Assembly: GCA_018697195.1 (NCBI GenBank)
Contig: CM031864.1
Span: forward strand, 21,761,943-21,825,942
Direction of reading: 5' to 3'
Length of the DNA stretch: 64,000 bases
Origin: Certhia americana
Taxonomy: Eukaryota; Chordata; Aves; Passeriformes; Certhiidae
Shown in pieces: positions 39,351 to 51,200 of this stretch (position 1 is its first letter; every line of letters begins with the position of its first letter). The notes beneath the pieces were generated by a model that ran no database searches, was not told the origin of the DNA, and worked only from the letters and a program-made list of their open reading frames with translations. Both the position numbers and the translations under genes were made by a program.

Positions 39351-39385
39351 CACAGTTGTGAAGAGTAGTCTACCGGCTTAGGAAC
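39351..39385 (-). CDS. VAV3: VAV3 35-base microexon (SH3-SH2 linker)
   Basis: This very short exon encodes VPKPVDYSSQL plus two bases of the tryptophan that opens the SH2 domain. The acceptor CCCTAG lies at 39386 onward and the donor GTAAGT just below 39351. It enters in phase 0 and leaves in phase 2. It forms the linker between the N-terminal SH3 and SH2 domains and holds a PKP motif and one tyrosine. It was recognised only because both neighbours demand this sequence and phase. Skipping it would shift the frame and abolish the SH2 domain. Confidence 0.93.
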
Positions 39386-40719
39386 CTAGGGTATCAAAAG
39401 ATACAGAGAATGAGGATCAAGATTTTTTTTCCTAAAAACCAGAAATTAGATTGATTTAACTATCAATATCCAGGTGATCTTATTTGTCTACAAGTCTATT
39501 TTCCTTAAAGGGAGTAATAATAAAGGACAAATATTCTGTACCATTCTGGAAGTAGTTCAGAATATTTTAAGCTCTTTCCTTTTGTGACAGTTTGTTTTAG
39601 GTATTTTTACTTCACAGAACTGTTCAAAGCTTTTCTTCCAGTGCCTATATTTAAATTTCATACACAAAATACCTCAATGCTCTGTTTTGTATGAAAGTAT
39701 CACTAAAATATGCAACCAATTTACAGTAATGTATAAAATTCATTTCATGTATTCAGGACTGTGTGGCCTTCAATTGTCTACTGGAAAATATGGCCTTCAA
39801 TCTTCAGAGGGATCTGAGGATATTTTACAACTTATATCGTATGACATCATTCATTCCATTATATTTGACTTGGGTAACTGTCGTACTGTATCTTGCTAAG
39901 CATGTCATTTGATTCTGAAATTAAATTTAAAAATTAAGCAAACTGTAATCAGCTTGCAAAATGGATATTATATGTACACAAACATATGCACAGATAATGT
40001 TTATTCATGCACAAGATGCACAGTGTTTCAATTCCTATGAAAATGAGCATTTCATCTTGATCATCTCCCATTAGTGTGTGATAACTCAGTATTACCCTAC
40101 TCTTATAAAAGAACATGTGAAAATGCACAGTGCTGAAAAATGAAAAATGGATTTTAGTGAAGGGTTAACATAAATCTCACACTTATAACTTAAGGTCACA
40201 TATTCTTACATAAGCAACATGGTTTGTTTTTTTTCTTTCAAGGAAAAACAATGAATATTTTATTTTCTGGAATCTAATAGGGAAGAAATTACAGCAACAT
40301 TCTTTTCACAATTTTTTATTCATGATAGATGGAATGTCACCAAAAGAGACTTCCAAAAACAAATCAAATCAGGAAAATATTATTATAAAGGCCTATAAAC
40401 TTAAATTGATTGAAATCGCAATCAGTTACAACTCCCACTATCTTGACCTCAGGTATCAACCAAGATCTCTATTAAGTCTCTAGACTTGACCTTGAAATAA
40501 ACTTCAGTGTGAAACACATTAAAGTTCCCTGTGGTAAAACCAGGCTCACGTGTTTGGCTTATGGAGCAGTAAATCTAAACAGATATCAAACAGTCATTTA
40601 AGTCTAGTTCTTGAGAGAGACAAAGGAAACATGCATTATTCCCAAATAGTGCAGGGAAAGGGCTCTCTTGACAGCAGCATCTGCAGTGCTGACAGCATGT
40701 GAACCCCACAGGAGTGCAG

Positions 40720-40742
40720 GACACCTGCGAGAGCCAGGTGTC
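40720..40742. repeat. 8-bp inverted repeat with paired E2-boxes
   Basis: GACACCTG (40720-40727) faces CAGGTGTC (40735-40742) across 7 bases. Each arm holds CACCTG or CAGGTG, the site type bound by ZEB, Snail and E-proteins. Confidence 0.6.
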
Positions 40743-41882
40743 ACCCTGGGAGCAGCACTGGCCTCTCACAGCCCTGCAGACACTATGGGGTTACTCAGGC
40801 AGCTCTGCCTCTAATGGGGAGACTTGGCAAAAAGCTAATGGATTATGAATATGCTGACAAACAATTCCTAGGAGAAATGTTTTAGAGGATCAACCAAATG
40901 ACACATCTCAAGGCCACAATTTCAAGAGCTACAATTTTTTGACATGTTGCAAATTATTCTTAAATATTTTGAATTCGTCAAGCAGTGAATCAACCCAGGA
41001 CAAGTGATAATAAACTGGAAAGGATGTAAAAGTTCAAAGATGGTTAAAGTCCATCCTCCAAAGCAGTTACATTATAGATGAGTAGTTGCTTTTGTAAATT
41101 TTGAATGGACAAATATATTCATGTAACAAGTGCTGTTCATTGGCATAAAGAAGAATAAAATCAAATGTTATTCCTCTCTTTGCTCATGCTGTGCTATGTA
41201 TACAATGCCTCTTCAGAAATTAGAAAAATGGAGGAAGGCTAGGAAGAAAGAGATATTACTCACAAAGTGCATAAAATGTCTGCTGACATATACTACTTAT
41301 TTTAAAGGGAAAAATTGTTTATAGGTACATCTGTGAAAAGTCTGGAATATAGATATTCTGAAGCTCAGCAGTTTTTCACTCAATATTCATTCCCAAAGTC
41401 TTCTGATATATGGATTTTATGCTGTTTCTGGGCATTTTTATATCAGATGGTTGTAAAGACTGTTAGACTTAATAATAACAGTAAAAGTTATAGCATGTTT
41501 AAAACCCAATTGATGTTTCAGTATCTTTAACTGCATCATTTATCATAATAAGATGTTTATATTTCATCCTTCCAAGTTAACAGTGGTGAAGCATCAATTT
41601 ATCTTTTTGTTCTGATCATGACACCAGTTGGCAACATTTCATGAATAGTATTTATTCATTCTGTAAAACTGTGTTATTTCCAATACTCCTCTAAATAGCA
41701 TATTTTAAATTTAGCAGAAAGCTTTACCATTAGAAAGAGACCTCCACAACACCCCAGCAGCATTTTTCCTAACTTCATTCATTTCAATGCCAGTGCTTTT
41801 AAAGTATATTGGTGATTCCCCAAAACGCTGCTACAGTTGTAGTCAATGACAGTGACACCATGAAATGGGAAATCCACCCTTG

Positions 41883-41937
41883 AACAATAAGCAAGGGGTG
41901 GGAAATTCACAAATTTAACAATAAGCAAAGGGTGGAG
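41883..41937. repeat. Imperfect direct repeat, period 35 bp
   Basis: AACAATAAGCAAGGGGTGG and AACAATAAGCAAAGGGTGG recur with one mismatch, 35 bases apart. Confidence 0.85.
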
Positions 41938-43001
41938 GGATTAAAGCTCAATTCACACCTTTATTTCAGATTTGTTCTCTCACTCAATCTAACACAACTT
42001 GTACCTACAAATAGTTTGTGCGTTCCTCTTCAAACAAAATCCTGGAAATACAGGGTATTAAATATGTCTTATGGTATTTTAACATACTTATACTCTTTAG
42101 GATCTCATGTATACTTGTTCTGGAAACTAAGGCACAATAAACCCCAAAGACATCAAAATGCAGCTCCTAAGAGCTGATTCCACCTACTTATAAAAGCCAT
42201 TGAAGTGGCATATCTTGATTGCTGTAACAAAAGTAATTCTATTAATAAAGTCAAACTGTTGAGAATCAGGTTAAAGTAAGTGAAAACTGCCTTAAAGCAA
42301 AGTAAGAAATAGGATTCATTACTGGGTTTATGGGTTTGTATCAACTGACCTCAACAAAGGAAGCCAGTAATCTGATGCACAGTGTTACAGAGGGCAGAAA
42401 AGCAACAAGTGTATATAGTACATTAATGCACCATCACATCTGTACATAAAACTCTTGAGTACATACTATAAAATTGTTTTCACAAACTTTTCTAGATTGA
42501 GAAGATTCTTGTGTGAAATAAAGACAGCTAAGAACCTGAAGAAAAAAGAAAATCTATCAAGCAGTCAGAATTCAAAGTTTTATATTAGTTTTACAATTTT
42601 TAAACTTACTACTTAGGCTGTAATCCCTCTCTCTAACCTAAAGTGACTGGGGAATAGATTAGAGGCACAGCACTCTCACCTTCCTGCTGGGGAAGGAAGA
42701 AAGTGCACTTTCACATCAAATGTATTTGATCTACATTCTGGAAACTCTTCAGACAGTTCAATTTATTAATTTTCCTAAAAGTTAAACCTGCTTATCAAAC
42801 TTGTTTTCTTGACATGTCCTACTTACATCCAATAATGCAAAGTATTAGAACACTCTACTTTAAGCAATACTGAACCCACCATGAAAGCACCAAAGAACTA
42901 GAAACAATATTACTTGTGTAAAGCAAGATTAATCTTGATGAATTAATAAACTAGGCAGTTTTCCTATAAGGTGGCAAACAGAACTAAATAATTGTACTTA
43001 C

Positions 43002-43067
43002 ACATGGGCTAGGTTTTACTGCATCACTTGGGAAGAATCCAAGCTCTCCTGTTGTTAGATTTCTTCC
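43002..43067 (-). CDS. VAV3: VAV3 exon encoding second part of N-terminal SH3 domain
   Basis: The exon has 22 codons, starting GRNLTTGELGFFPSDAV and ending KPSPC, with both ends in phase 0. The acceptor TTTTAG follows a T-rich stretch at 43068 onward, and the donor GTAAGT begins just below 43002. It completes the N-terminal SH3 domain. GFFPSDAV occupies the place of the canonical GWFPSNYV strand, and mammalian VAV3 also has Phe rather than Trp there (from memory). Because it is a multiple of three and phase 0, skipping it would keep the frame open but destroy the SH3 fold. Confidence 0.95.
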
Positions 43068-43110
43068 CTAAAATTAAAAAAAAAAATTCCATTTTTGAGA
43101 CATAATTAAT

Positions 43111-43163
43111 ATTAACAGTAAATAATTATTTAACAGTAAATAATTAACAGTAAATAATAATAA
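43111..43163. repeat. Minisatellite of three AACAGTAAATAATT units
   Basis: The core AACAGTAAATAA occurs three times within about 53 bases with variable spacers, immediately upstream of the N-terminal SH3 second exon acceptor in transcript order. Confidence 0.85.
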
Positions 43164-45951
43164 ACACCCAGGGACTTACGACAATAAATATATCCAAGAG
43201 TCTTAAAAATAAAATGCTATTCTAATAAAGTGGTGCTCAGTATTTCTGTGGGTTTTGTGCTCTTTTGTTGGGGTTTTAATATAATTAAGTAATAATTATA
43301 ACTGATAGATCTGAGAGATGAGAGGCAAGAAGGGAGCTCAGAGACCGGGATGTGATTCCGTGTTCTGTCAATGTCTGCCAGTGTCTGATATGTTCATTAA
43401 TGTTAATTATCTCCTTTCAAGTTACTTCCTCCTCAGCTGGCATTCTTCAGAAAGCTGCCACCCTGCAACCTTGCAGATCCCCGAAATGACAACACCCCCA
43501 TGCAGCAGTGGTTGCAGCACCTGAGAGACCAAACTCCAGTGGAATTCAGAGCTAATGATCCAACAGCCCATTCAGACACTATGCTGAGCATTTCCCTAAG
43601 TCCTGCACAACAGTGGAAATCAACTGGGCAGGGGAATTCTAACAGAATTAAAGATGATTCTCTGACTGTGATACACTGACATGGTGTAGATGCATCCACA
43701 CACCCAGGGGACATGGGGCAGAAATGCATCCAGCACAGCCTAAAATGAGCCTTTCCTGCAACACAACTGCTGCCCTCCCAGAGTGGCAGGACCACCAATT
43801 TACTCCAGATTCTAAGCACCAGAAGTGACCTGACCATCACAAATCCAGGCATCAGCAGCTCACACACAGTTCAACACCAACCAAGCTCTCCTGAAGAGCA
43901 CCTTAAAAACATCTTTTTATTCCTAGAAATATTTGGTAGTGAACAAACATTTCAGAGTAGAACAGAGCTCTAAATTCCTGAACACAGATTCATAAAGTAA
44001 AGGCATCAAAGTATGTATTTAGGCAAACAAATGTTTTAATTTAACTGATTTTTTAAAAGCACATACTTAACCTCCAGAAAATGTAATATATTGACTGTAA
44101 ATATAATATACACTCAGCATTTGGCAATGAGATTAAGCATGAAAACCTTACAAGCATTAAAATCTTACAAATTACATTTCTTTTTTATTTTTGATGGCAT
44201 AGCTGCAACATAAAAAAAAATAAAAAGGGAAAGCCCTCATAAACACGCATGAAATTTCTTCAGGGTTTCAGTTCATTTTGTTTCTGAAACACTTAATATA
44301 TAATTCTACCATAATACCACTACAGAAAACAGAACTCAGAAAATTCAACAGAGTGGAGCTGAATGTAAAAAAAACCCCACGAGTTAATGAAAAAAAAAAC
44401 CCAAAACATTCTTTGATTGGTGCTATCCTAAGCACTGTGAGTGCATCATTCTCCATAGGAGATCACCATGCAATTTATCACATATGGTAGCTGCCAGCTT
44501 AAGGTATATATAAAGAAAAATAAATATATATTAAAAAAAAATACAGAGAAGCACAGAGGCAGCAGAGGAGAGGGAAAAGCACAGAGGCAGTATTTAAGCT
44601 AGAAGTGCTTTATACCAGTGAAATTTTTAAAAATAATCATTCCTCACTCCCTATCACATTATCTGCTTGAACATAGATTATTCTTTGTATATTCTATTTA
44701 CTCCTGAAACACAAATCCCTCTCGAGTACAGACCTAATCTTAAGCAGAGCTCTGAAACAGTCTGCCATCCAAGTGATATTTATTTTCAATACTAATCATA
44801 CCTGAATAGCTCAATAAGACCAACCACATATGAACAAAACATATTAATGTCTATCAAGACATGTTTGACTGCACTTCAGTTACAGCTCAAGCACTGCTTA
44901 GTAACTTGTATTATTTATTTGATGTGCTGTAAAAATGAAAAAGTTTTACCTAAACCACACATACTTGTCTATTACAATCACTTGAATTTCTAAATGGTCA
45001 ACTTAGAAAAACATTGTAATATCAGGCTGGTGGGTCAGCTGTAAATTACCCAAAAAGTCCTCTTGAATAATTGAAGATTTAAATATAAATTGCATTTTGC
45101 AGGCTCTTTCTTAATATGCATTTTAAAATGCAGATGTCATTCAAAGACTCAGAAAAATCTGTATTAAACAGGCTGTGACAAGAGAGAAAAAAAAATTCCT
45201 GAATGCTGCTAACGGAGATGACAATTTCCATTAGGATTCAAATCTATTAGTAAGGCTTCTAGGGAAAAGCTTCACACACTTTCTGGTTTCTGCTAGTTAA
45301 ACACAATGAGATTCTAGCTAAATTCTTTAGCATGATAATCACAAACAACCTCTAAGACAATTTCCAGTAAATTGAGTTGACAGATGTGTATGAACATGGC
45401 AGTAGAATCAGTCCCACGCGGTAGCAGTAATTCTGGCTTGTACTAATTGTATTAGTCAGATGATTACCTTCTAGCCAGTCCTAAGTCCAGAGCAGGTTTA
45501 AATGCTTCAGATCAGAACTCTAGACCTTGCAGAACCAAGTCCTACATACAAAACTACACAGGCCAAACTCTCATTTGAAGAGACCTATTTTTAGTGATGC
45601 CCATGGTCTGCCAAGTAAGAGGTTGGGGGCGTTTGGAGGGGAGTTGGTTTGAGTTTTGGAAGATTTTTTGGGAGGGGGTAAGGTGGTTTGGCTACACCTA
45701 TTTACATATTTTTTCAATAGATAAAGGAATTCTTTTGTTTATTAGTGCCCCACATTATATGTTCATGATGATACAGTGACATATAAACAGTTCACTGATC
45801 CAGTCCTGAAGAGTTTGGAGAAGATTCCATCCTAACTGCAGCCACAAAAACAAAAGCAAAAATAAACAAGAAAAAGTAGGTCCTAACTCATGAAATAGAC
45901 CAGGCAGTTTTTATATTATATTAATTCATTTTTAAAACTTATTATAGCTTT

Positions 45952-45972
45952 AAAAAAAAAAAAAAAAAAAAA
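45952..45972. repeat. Poly(A) tract, 21 bases
   Basis: An uninterrupted A run inside a VAV3 intron. Confidence 0.95.
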
Positions 45973-46740
45973 GAAAATCGGGAAGATCAACACAGGAACA
46001 ACAATTCAAGAACATATTTTTCACTTGTTATTCTAGTATCTTCTGATAGTTCTTCTATTTATCTATATTTCCATGTATCCAATAAAATAAAAAATTATTA
46101 AAGCAATCAAGAAAAATGAGACACACTTTAATGCATTTACTGTTAAAGTGAATGCAAGTCAGCATTTCCGATGTTTATAGTTCTCATTTAAGAAGAAATT
46201 TTAATAACAAAAGTAGTGATGTGAATCACGTGACAACAAATTTTGCCATCAACAGAATATACTTTTCCCACATATATAAAAAACCCTTATATGAGCCAGC
46301 ATCAAGCAGTTTAGGCGTGGTTCTGTTTTGCAGAGCTCTTTCTCTCCCCTATAAATCTAATATTCACAAACTGGGTTTTGTCAACTAGCTTTTACTTATC
46401 TTGCATTAGAGAATCAGACACTGAAAACTCAAAAACTTTGCTTTTTGTGCCTAACACTCTTCTTAACTCTTATAATTTCACTAGGATTGCTACCAATGTC
46501 ATGTTCTTGCAGATTTATTCACCAGGACTTTTACTTTAAGGTTGCAAGAGTGAAGATTTACACCATATAATAACTACTGGCAATTTAGAAGAAAAATTAG
46601 TTGTATTAGACATTTATTTGGATAAACCACAAAGAATTTTGTTGTTGTTCAAAAAAGAAAAAAGTTAGGAGAGCAACATATCAATAAGAAGTCGATATCT
46701 AGACAAACAGAATATAGCCATTTGCTAAATGACACAGTAC

Positions 46741-46877
46741 CTGCCAAAATAAGCTGTGTGCATCTCCTCTAATGAGTTCAACAGTGTCCCCAATCTGGAT
46801 ATGCAGTGGTGGTCCATCTTGTGCTGCTGGCTGTGGGATTCCACTGTAGTTCCGAATTACTTGCATTTTTGGTAAAC
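46741..46877 (-). CDS. VAV3: VAV3 exon encoding first part of N-terminal SH3 domain
   Basis: This is the most 5' coding exon visible. It reads (G)LPKMQVIRNYSG at its start and ends GDAHSLFWQ, 45 full codons after two bases that complete a glycine. The acceptor (CCAG, with a long pyrimidine run upstream) lies at 46878-46879 and the GT donor at 46739-46740. It covers the first strands and RT loop of the atypical N-terminal SH3 domain, which in Vav proteins binds proline-rich partners and Grb2-type SH3 domains. The exon starts in phase 1 and ends in phase 0. The stretch GIPQPAAQDGPP lacks the uninterrupted proline run I recall from the mammalian protein. Nothing upstream in the window supplies the preceding C1-linker exon. 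Confidence 0.95.
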
Positions 46878-47370
46878 CTGGAAAAAAAAAAAAATTTAAA
46901 ATAATAACACAAACAAGCAGAAAAAAATCCCAAAAGCCAGAATCAATTTTTGCTTAATGGCAATTTATAGAATCTGCAAACCATGTGAGCAATCAAGCAA
47001 AGAAACACTACGTCTTTAGCAGGTACATGACTAAGGCACTAGCACTTAGTACTATACCAGGCACAACCAAATAGAAAATAATTATTTTGGAGAAACATCT
47101 CTATTCCACTTTCTTGTGGGGTAAAGTTGATTTCATGTTTATGGAGACTCTTCCCTGTACATGTGCACCCTTGGCTCTGCATAGGGTTCAAATATTATAG
47201 ATATATCTTTATAGTTCAAGGCAAAGACTGCAATGAATTAGTATTCAAGACATCAATATGGATCATCTCATCTGCTTTACAACAGTACTACCAAAAATCT
47301 GTGGCAAATGTGAACATGGCCAGCAGAGTCAGGATCACAATTCTTTTAGGATTCTAACAACACTTTTTTC

Positions 47371-47394
47371 TTTTTTTTTTTTTTTTTTTTTTTT
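47371..47394. repeat. Poly(T) tract, 24 bases
   Basis: An uninterrupted T run. Confidence 0.95.
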
Positions 47395-50300
47395 AATTTT
47401 CACATTATGACAATATTTCTGGGTGCATGTAGCAAAGCCTGGAACAATTGAAGGTTTCATTTTCAAGAACTCCAGATGCACACTTGTCTTTCCACATCAA
47501 TACTGATTGCATCTAGACAACTAAGCTGTGTTGGGGATGTTTTTTTGGGTTTTTTTTAAAGGAGCAACCCACTTCTGTCAGCTTTGTACATAACTAAAGC
47601 ACTGTTTATAACTACAGTTCAAGAATCCTCCACAGCCATGTATCAAATGGGGGGGCAGTCCCTGTATCTTCAGTCAGAAGATACAACTGTGGATACTGTA
47701 ACCCCATGGTCTTATAACTTTAATGGCATGTTTTTAAAAAAAGTTCAACATTTTAAGCATTATGGACAGCTAGTGCAATGCACTCAAATAGTGTGCTCTA
47801 ATACTATAAGAATAGTTGAAATCAAGTGAAACACCACCCACTCCATAACAAATATATTAAAGATTCAGAGGCTTTTAGAAAAGCACTTTTGCCCTCTATT
47901 TACTTCCAAGGAAAGCATTTTATCACAACAGAACTATTTTTATTTACTCTCCCTCTAGCTTTAAAAAGAAACTATAGAATAATTTTCCTGGTTTTAACTA
48001 AACATGGTACTTTCAAAATCATTAAGTGGACATATCAATTTCAAATCTTAACCAGACAGTTTTTTGTTGAGAGTTTTGTAAGAATGAATATTAAGAAATA
48101 TAGGTAAGAGTGACAGGCTGCAAAGTCAAGGTCTCTGGGCTGCTACATTTAACGTGTTTCTTGCTGGAAGGTCATCATTAACTTCATTCCAACAACAAAG
48201 GATCAGCAGGCCCACAGAAGACTTATTTCTGTTGCAAGATCACTACTGTAATTTAGGTGGCAACAAACACAAATATCCATGATCTCCTCTAAATTGTATG
48301 AAACATGAAAGACATAACCTTCAATAATTACTACTCTCTGTATTAATGAATAAATACTAATCCTCAGTGCTGATGAAACATTAAGCAAAGTAATAGCAGC
48401 TCTTACGTTACGCAACCCAAATGACACCTTGACTTTTACTGTTTCTGCAAGTTATTTGGCATACTTAAAATGAGCACCTAATTATTAGTAAGCCATTATC
48501 CCATTTCAGCAAATACTAGACATTAATTTGTTTCTCAACTGAAGGTTGTCATGCTTTCTTATACTGACTCAGCATCAACAAATGCTCCATGCACTGCATG
48601 GCAAACAGAAGTAATGCTGCATACCAAGTGTCTGCTGAAAGCTGACAACTTTGTCCTAATGCAAGGAAACCCCCCCATCAGAAAACGAATTACAGTTCTG
48701 CATATGTGATGAACAAACTGTAAGCGGGTACTTAGAGATGTACATGGAAGTCAAAACAAATGCACAAAAAATTATTCCCATTATAAAACAGTCTATTTGG
48801 TTATTCAGTTTATCACATCTTTATTGTGCAGATATAATATACTTAAAACCTCACCCTTGGATTGACTTCATCAGAATATGGTCTGGAAATAATCATGTAC
48901 TTTTCAAGGAAAATCCTGGTGGGTTTTTAAGATACTACAGTGCTTAAGTTATTAATCATAAACATGAATAAAAGTACTTTTTATTTCTATTCCACTGGTA
49001 ATTATGATTATTGGCATCTCTGAAAATCAAGGCAAGATAACTATGGAAAAAAAGGAGAAATTGTGCTGTGTCAACTAACAGAATTATTCAAAAGGTAATA
49101 CAGACTTAATCCTGTAAAACGTAACATGCCCAGAATACTTGTGTATAATTCAGTATGTTTGATTCTGTGAAGTCCTATGGCAATTTTGATTATAAGGTTA
49201 CCCTGGCAGATACAACATTGGAGGATTTGATCTAACACCTCTTGAAATCAGTAGAAATAATCCTATCATTTAAACAGGCTTTTTGGGTTATGGCCTTAAT
49301 GGAGTTTATTATCTTGCTTCAGAACCCTCCTTAAAACTTGTTTGTTGTAATGCCTACAGAAACCATGATAATTACAGTGCTCATTTGTTTGCTATAGCTG
49401 GTCTCTACTATGGTAACACACAAATCTCATTTTTCTACTGTAATTTTACCACATATTTTTTATTGTTGTCTTTGGTCTACTTAGGAGTTCTTTGTGCTCA
49501 GCACTGTCATTGCTATGAATACTTACTGCCTAGCACAATGTATGTGCACTATCACTCACATAAACCAGCACCTGCATAACAGGGATGCAATAGCAGGATT
49601 CCAGTACACTGCAATAACAGTAATCAATGACTATCAATAATCAATGAGAATGACTGCCATGTCATTCTCTCATTCAGACACTTCCATAATGATCCTGTGT
49701 ATTAGCTTCAAGGCTGCAGATAAAAAGTGCGTGAATAAACAAGGGGAATGATATTTTGGTGCCAATTATTTTAGTACACATTAGATTTGACTCAGATTCT
49801 GAAGTGCACTTTATATCTAAAAGTAAAACAACTGAGGGTATATTCACTCTACAACAACACGAGTGTCTGAGTCACTGAAGGCCATATTCATTTCAGTATC
49901 AATAACAACACACAGACACACACAGCCTGTATCAAAGATATAAAAGTAGTGAATGCACAATTAATATGTTTTGCCAGTTATATGAAAATATCAAGAGGAC
50001 CTATCCCTGTCACATGATTTTAAACCTTTTTTTTTTTAAATCAGTTTTTCCAGGAACAAAAGACTAAGTGAAATTTTGAATCAACAATAAAAAAAAAGCA
50101 CATATTATTCTGCAATAGTTAAATTTTCATGGGTAAGTGTTCTTCACATAGAACTTCCCTTATTTCACCATTAAGCACAGGAAAAAATAATAAATTGAGA
50201 GAAAGAGTCAAAAAGCTCCAAATGGAATGCTTAACTTCTTTTTCAGCATGCAATTACAGATTTTATTATAGTAGCTCAGAAAGAGTTTAGCAGATTAACA

Positions 50301-50507
50301 CTGAGCTGGTGGACATTTAATTGGGCAGAAACTGGTCAGCCCTCACCTCCTAACATATACAAACACTGGGGTTTGATGTATCCAGACCTATCCATCATTA
50401 ACATGCCAACCATCTCAAACAATCTATGAGTTAACAAGCTTACCCTAAAATAAATCTGTTTGCTCCTACTGCTCATTCTAGAATTCTATTCTTTGAGCAT
50501 TTACAAT

Positions 50508-50999
50508 TGTGCTGGCTTTGGCTGGGATAGTTTACTTCAGAAAAGGCAGTATGAGGCTACCTATGGTTTGAATTTGTGTTGAAAACAGGGTTTGCTTGTA
50601 CAATGCCAAAGCCTTTTCTGCTTCTTACACCACCCTGCCAGTAGGCTGGGGTTGCACAAGAAGCTGAGAGGGGACACGGCTGGGAAAGCTGGCCCCAGCT
50701 GACAATGGGATATATATTCTATATGACATCATACTCAGGATATAAAGTGGGGTAGAAGGAGGAAGAAGGAATGTTTGGAGTGATGCCATTTGTCTCCACA
50801 AGTCACCATTACAAACGACAGAGTCCTGCTTTCCTTGGGACAGCTGCACACCAGACTGGCCAAGGAAAATGGTAAATGAATTCTCCTTTTGGTCTACTTG
50901 TGTGTGCAGCTTTTGTTTTAGGTGTTAAATTGTCTTTATCTCAACCCACAAGTTTTCTCACCTCAGTGTTTTGTTCCTGGCTGAGGTTAAACCACAACA
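50508..50999 (+). mobile_element. Solo LTR of an avian endogenous retrovirus, antisense to VAV3
   Basis: It starts TGTGCTGGCTTTGGCTGGG and ends GAGGTTAAACCACAACA, the terminal sequences I recall for a common bird LTR type. The body has the expected blocks: CTTTTCTGCTTCTTACACCA, GGGGTTGCACAAGAAGCTG, a TATA box (TATAAA at 50741-50746), and TTGTCTTTATCTCAACCCAC near the 3' end. It is about 490 bp, with no gag, pol or env beside it, so it is a solo LTR left by recombination. Flanking ACAAT on the left and AGAAC on the right do not match as a target-site duplication; ending at 50996 would give ACAAT and ACAAG. The exact end is therefore uncertain. Confidence 0.85.
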
Positions 51000-51114
51000 A
51001 GAACCTTCTACTTTTCAGTGTAAATTAGTTCATGGCAGACTCACATCCATTTAGAAACAGAAGCCTGCACAGTTCTTTTCCTTGTCTGCATTTATTTTCA
51101 TACTACAGTTAAAG

Positions 51115-51200
51115 AGAGCAATCATACCCCTATTAACCTTCATTTTGCTAGGCTAAACATTCCAAGTTCTTTTAGCTTCCTCTCATAAGAGACCAATTCC
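51115..51200 (-). mobile_element. Short old CR1 LINE fragment
   Basis: GCTAGGCTAAACATTCCAAG followed by TTTTAGCTTCCTCTCATAAG resembles the CR1 antisense block of the type AGGCTAAACA...CCTCTCCTCATA. It is diverged, with approximate edges, just beyond the LTR. Confidence 0.5.

Larger units (their letters stand above)
39386..43001 (-). other. VAV3 intron, 3.6 kb
   Basis: Contains a 35-bp-spaced direct repeat at 41883-41937 and a back-to-back E-box inverted repeat at 40720-40742 within a small GC-richer patch. No gene or clear transposon was seen. Confidence 0.88.
43068..46740 (-). other. VAV3 intron, 3.7 kb
   Basis: Separates the two exons of the N-terminal SH3 domain. It contains a short minisatellite (43111-43163), a GC-richer block with a 144-codon open frame on the minus strand (43433-43867), a 14-bp direct repeat near 44549-44590 and A21 at 45952-45972. 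No gene was recognised. Confidence 0.85.
18425..46877 (-). other. VAV3: VAV3 transcription unit, 3' part (8 coding exons and 3' UTR)
   Basis: VAV3 is a cytoplasmic Rho/Rac guanine nucleotide exchange factor and adaptor acting downstream of tyrosine-kinase receptors. Eight minus-strand exons (137, 66, 35, 117, 88, 130, 152 and 42 coding bases) were joined by eye. All introns begin GT and end AG, the phases agree, and the joined frame has no internal stop over 255 residues. Domain order is SH3, SH2, SH3, as in the C-terminal third of the family (about residues 593-847 of an 847-residue protein, from memory). The CH, acidic, DH, PH and C1 regions are not in the window and should lie beyond its right edge. 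Assignment to VAV3 rather than VAV1 or VAV2 rests on the SH2 and C-terminal SH3 sequences and the YVEEDE terminus, recalled from the mammalian protein. Relatives can be excluded only by alignment. Confidence 0.96.
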
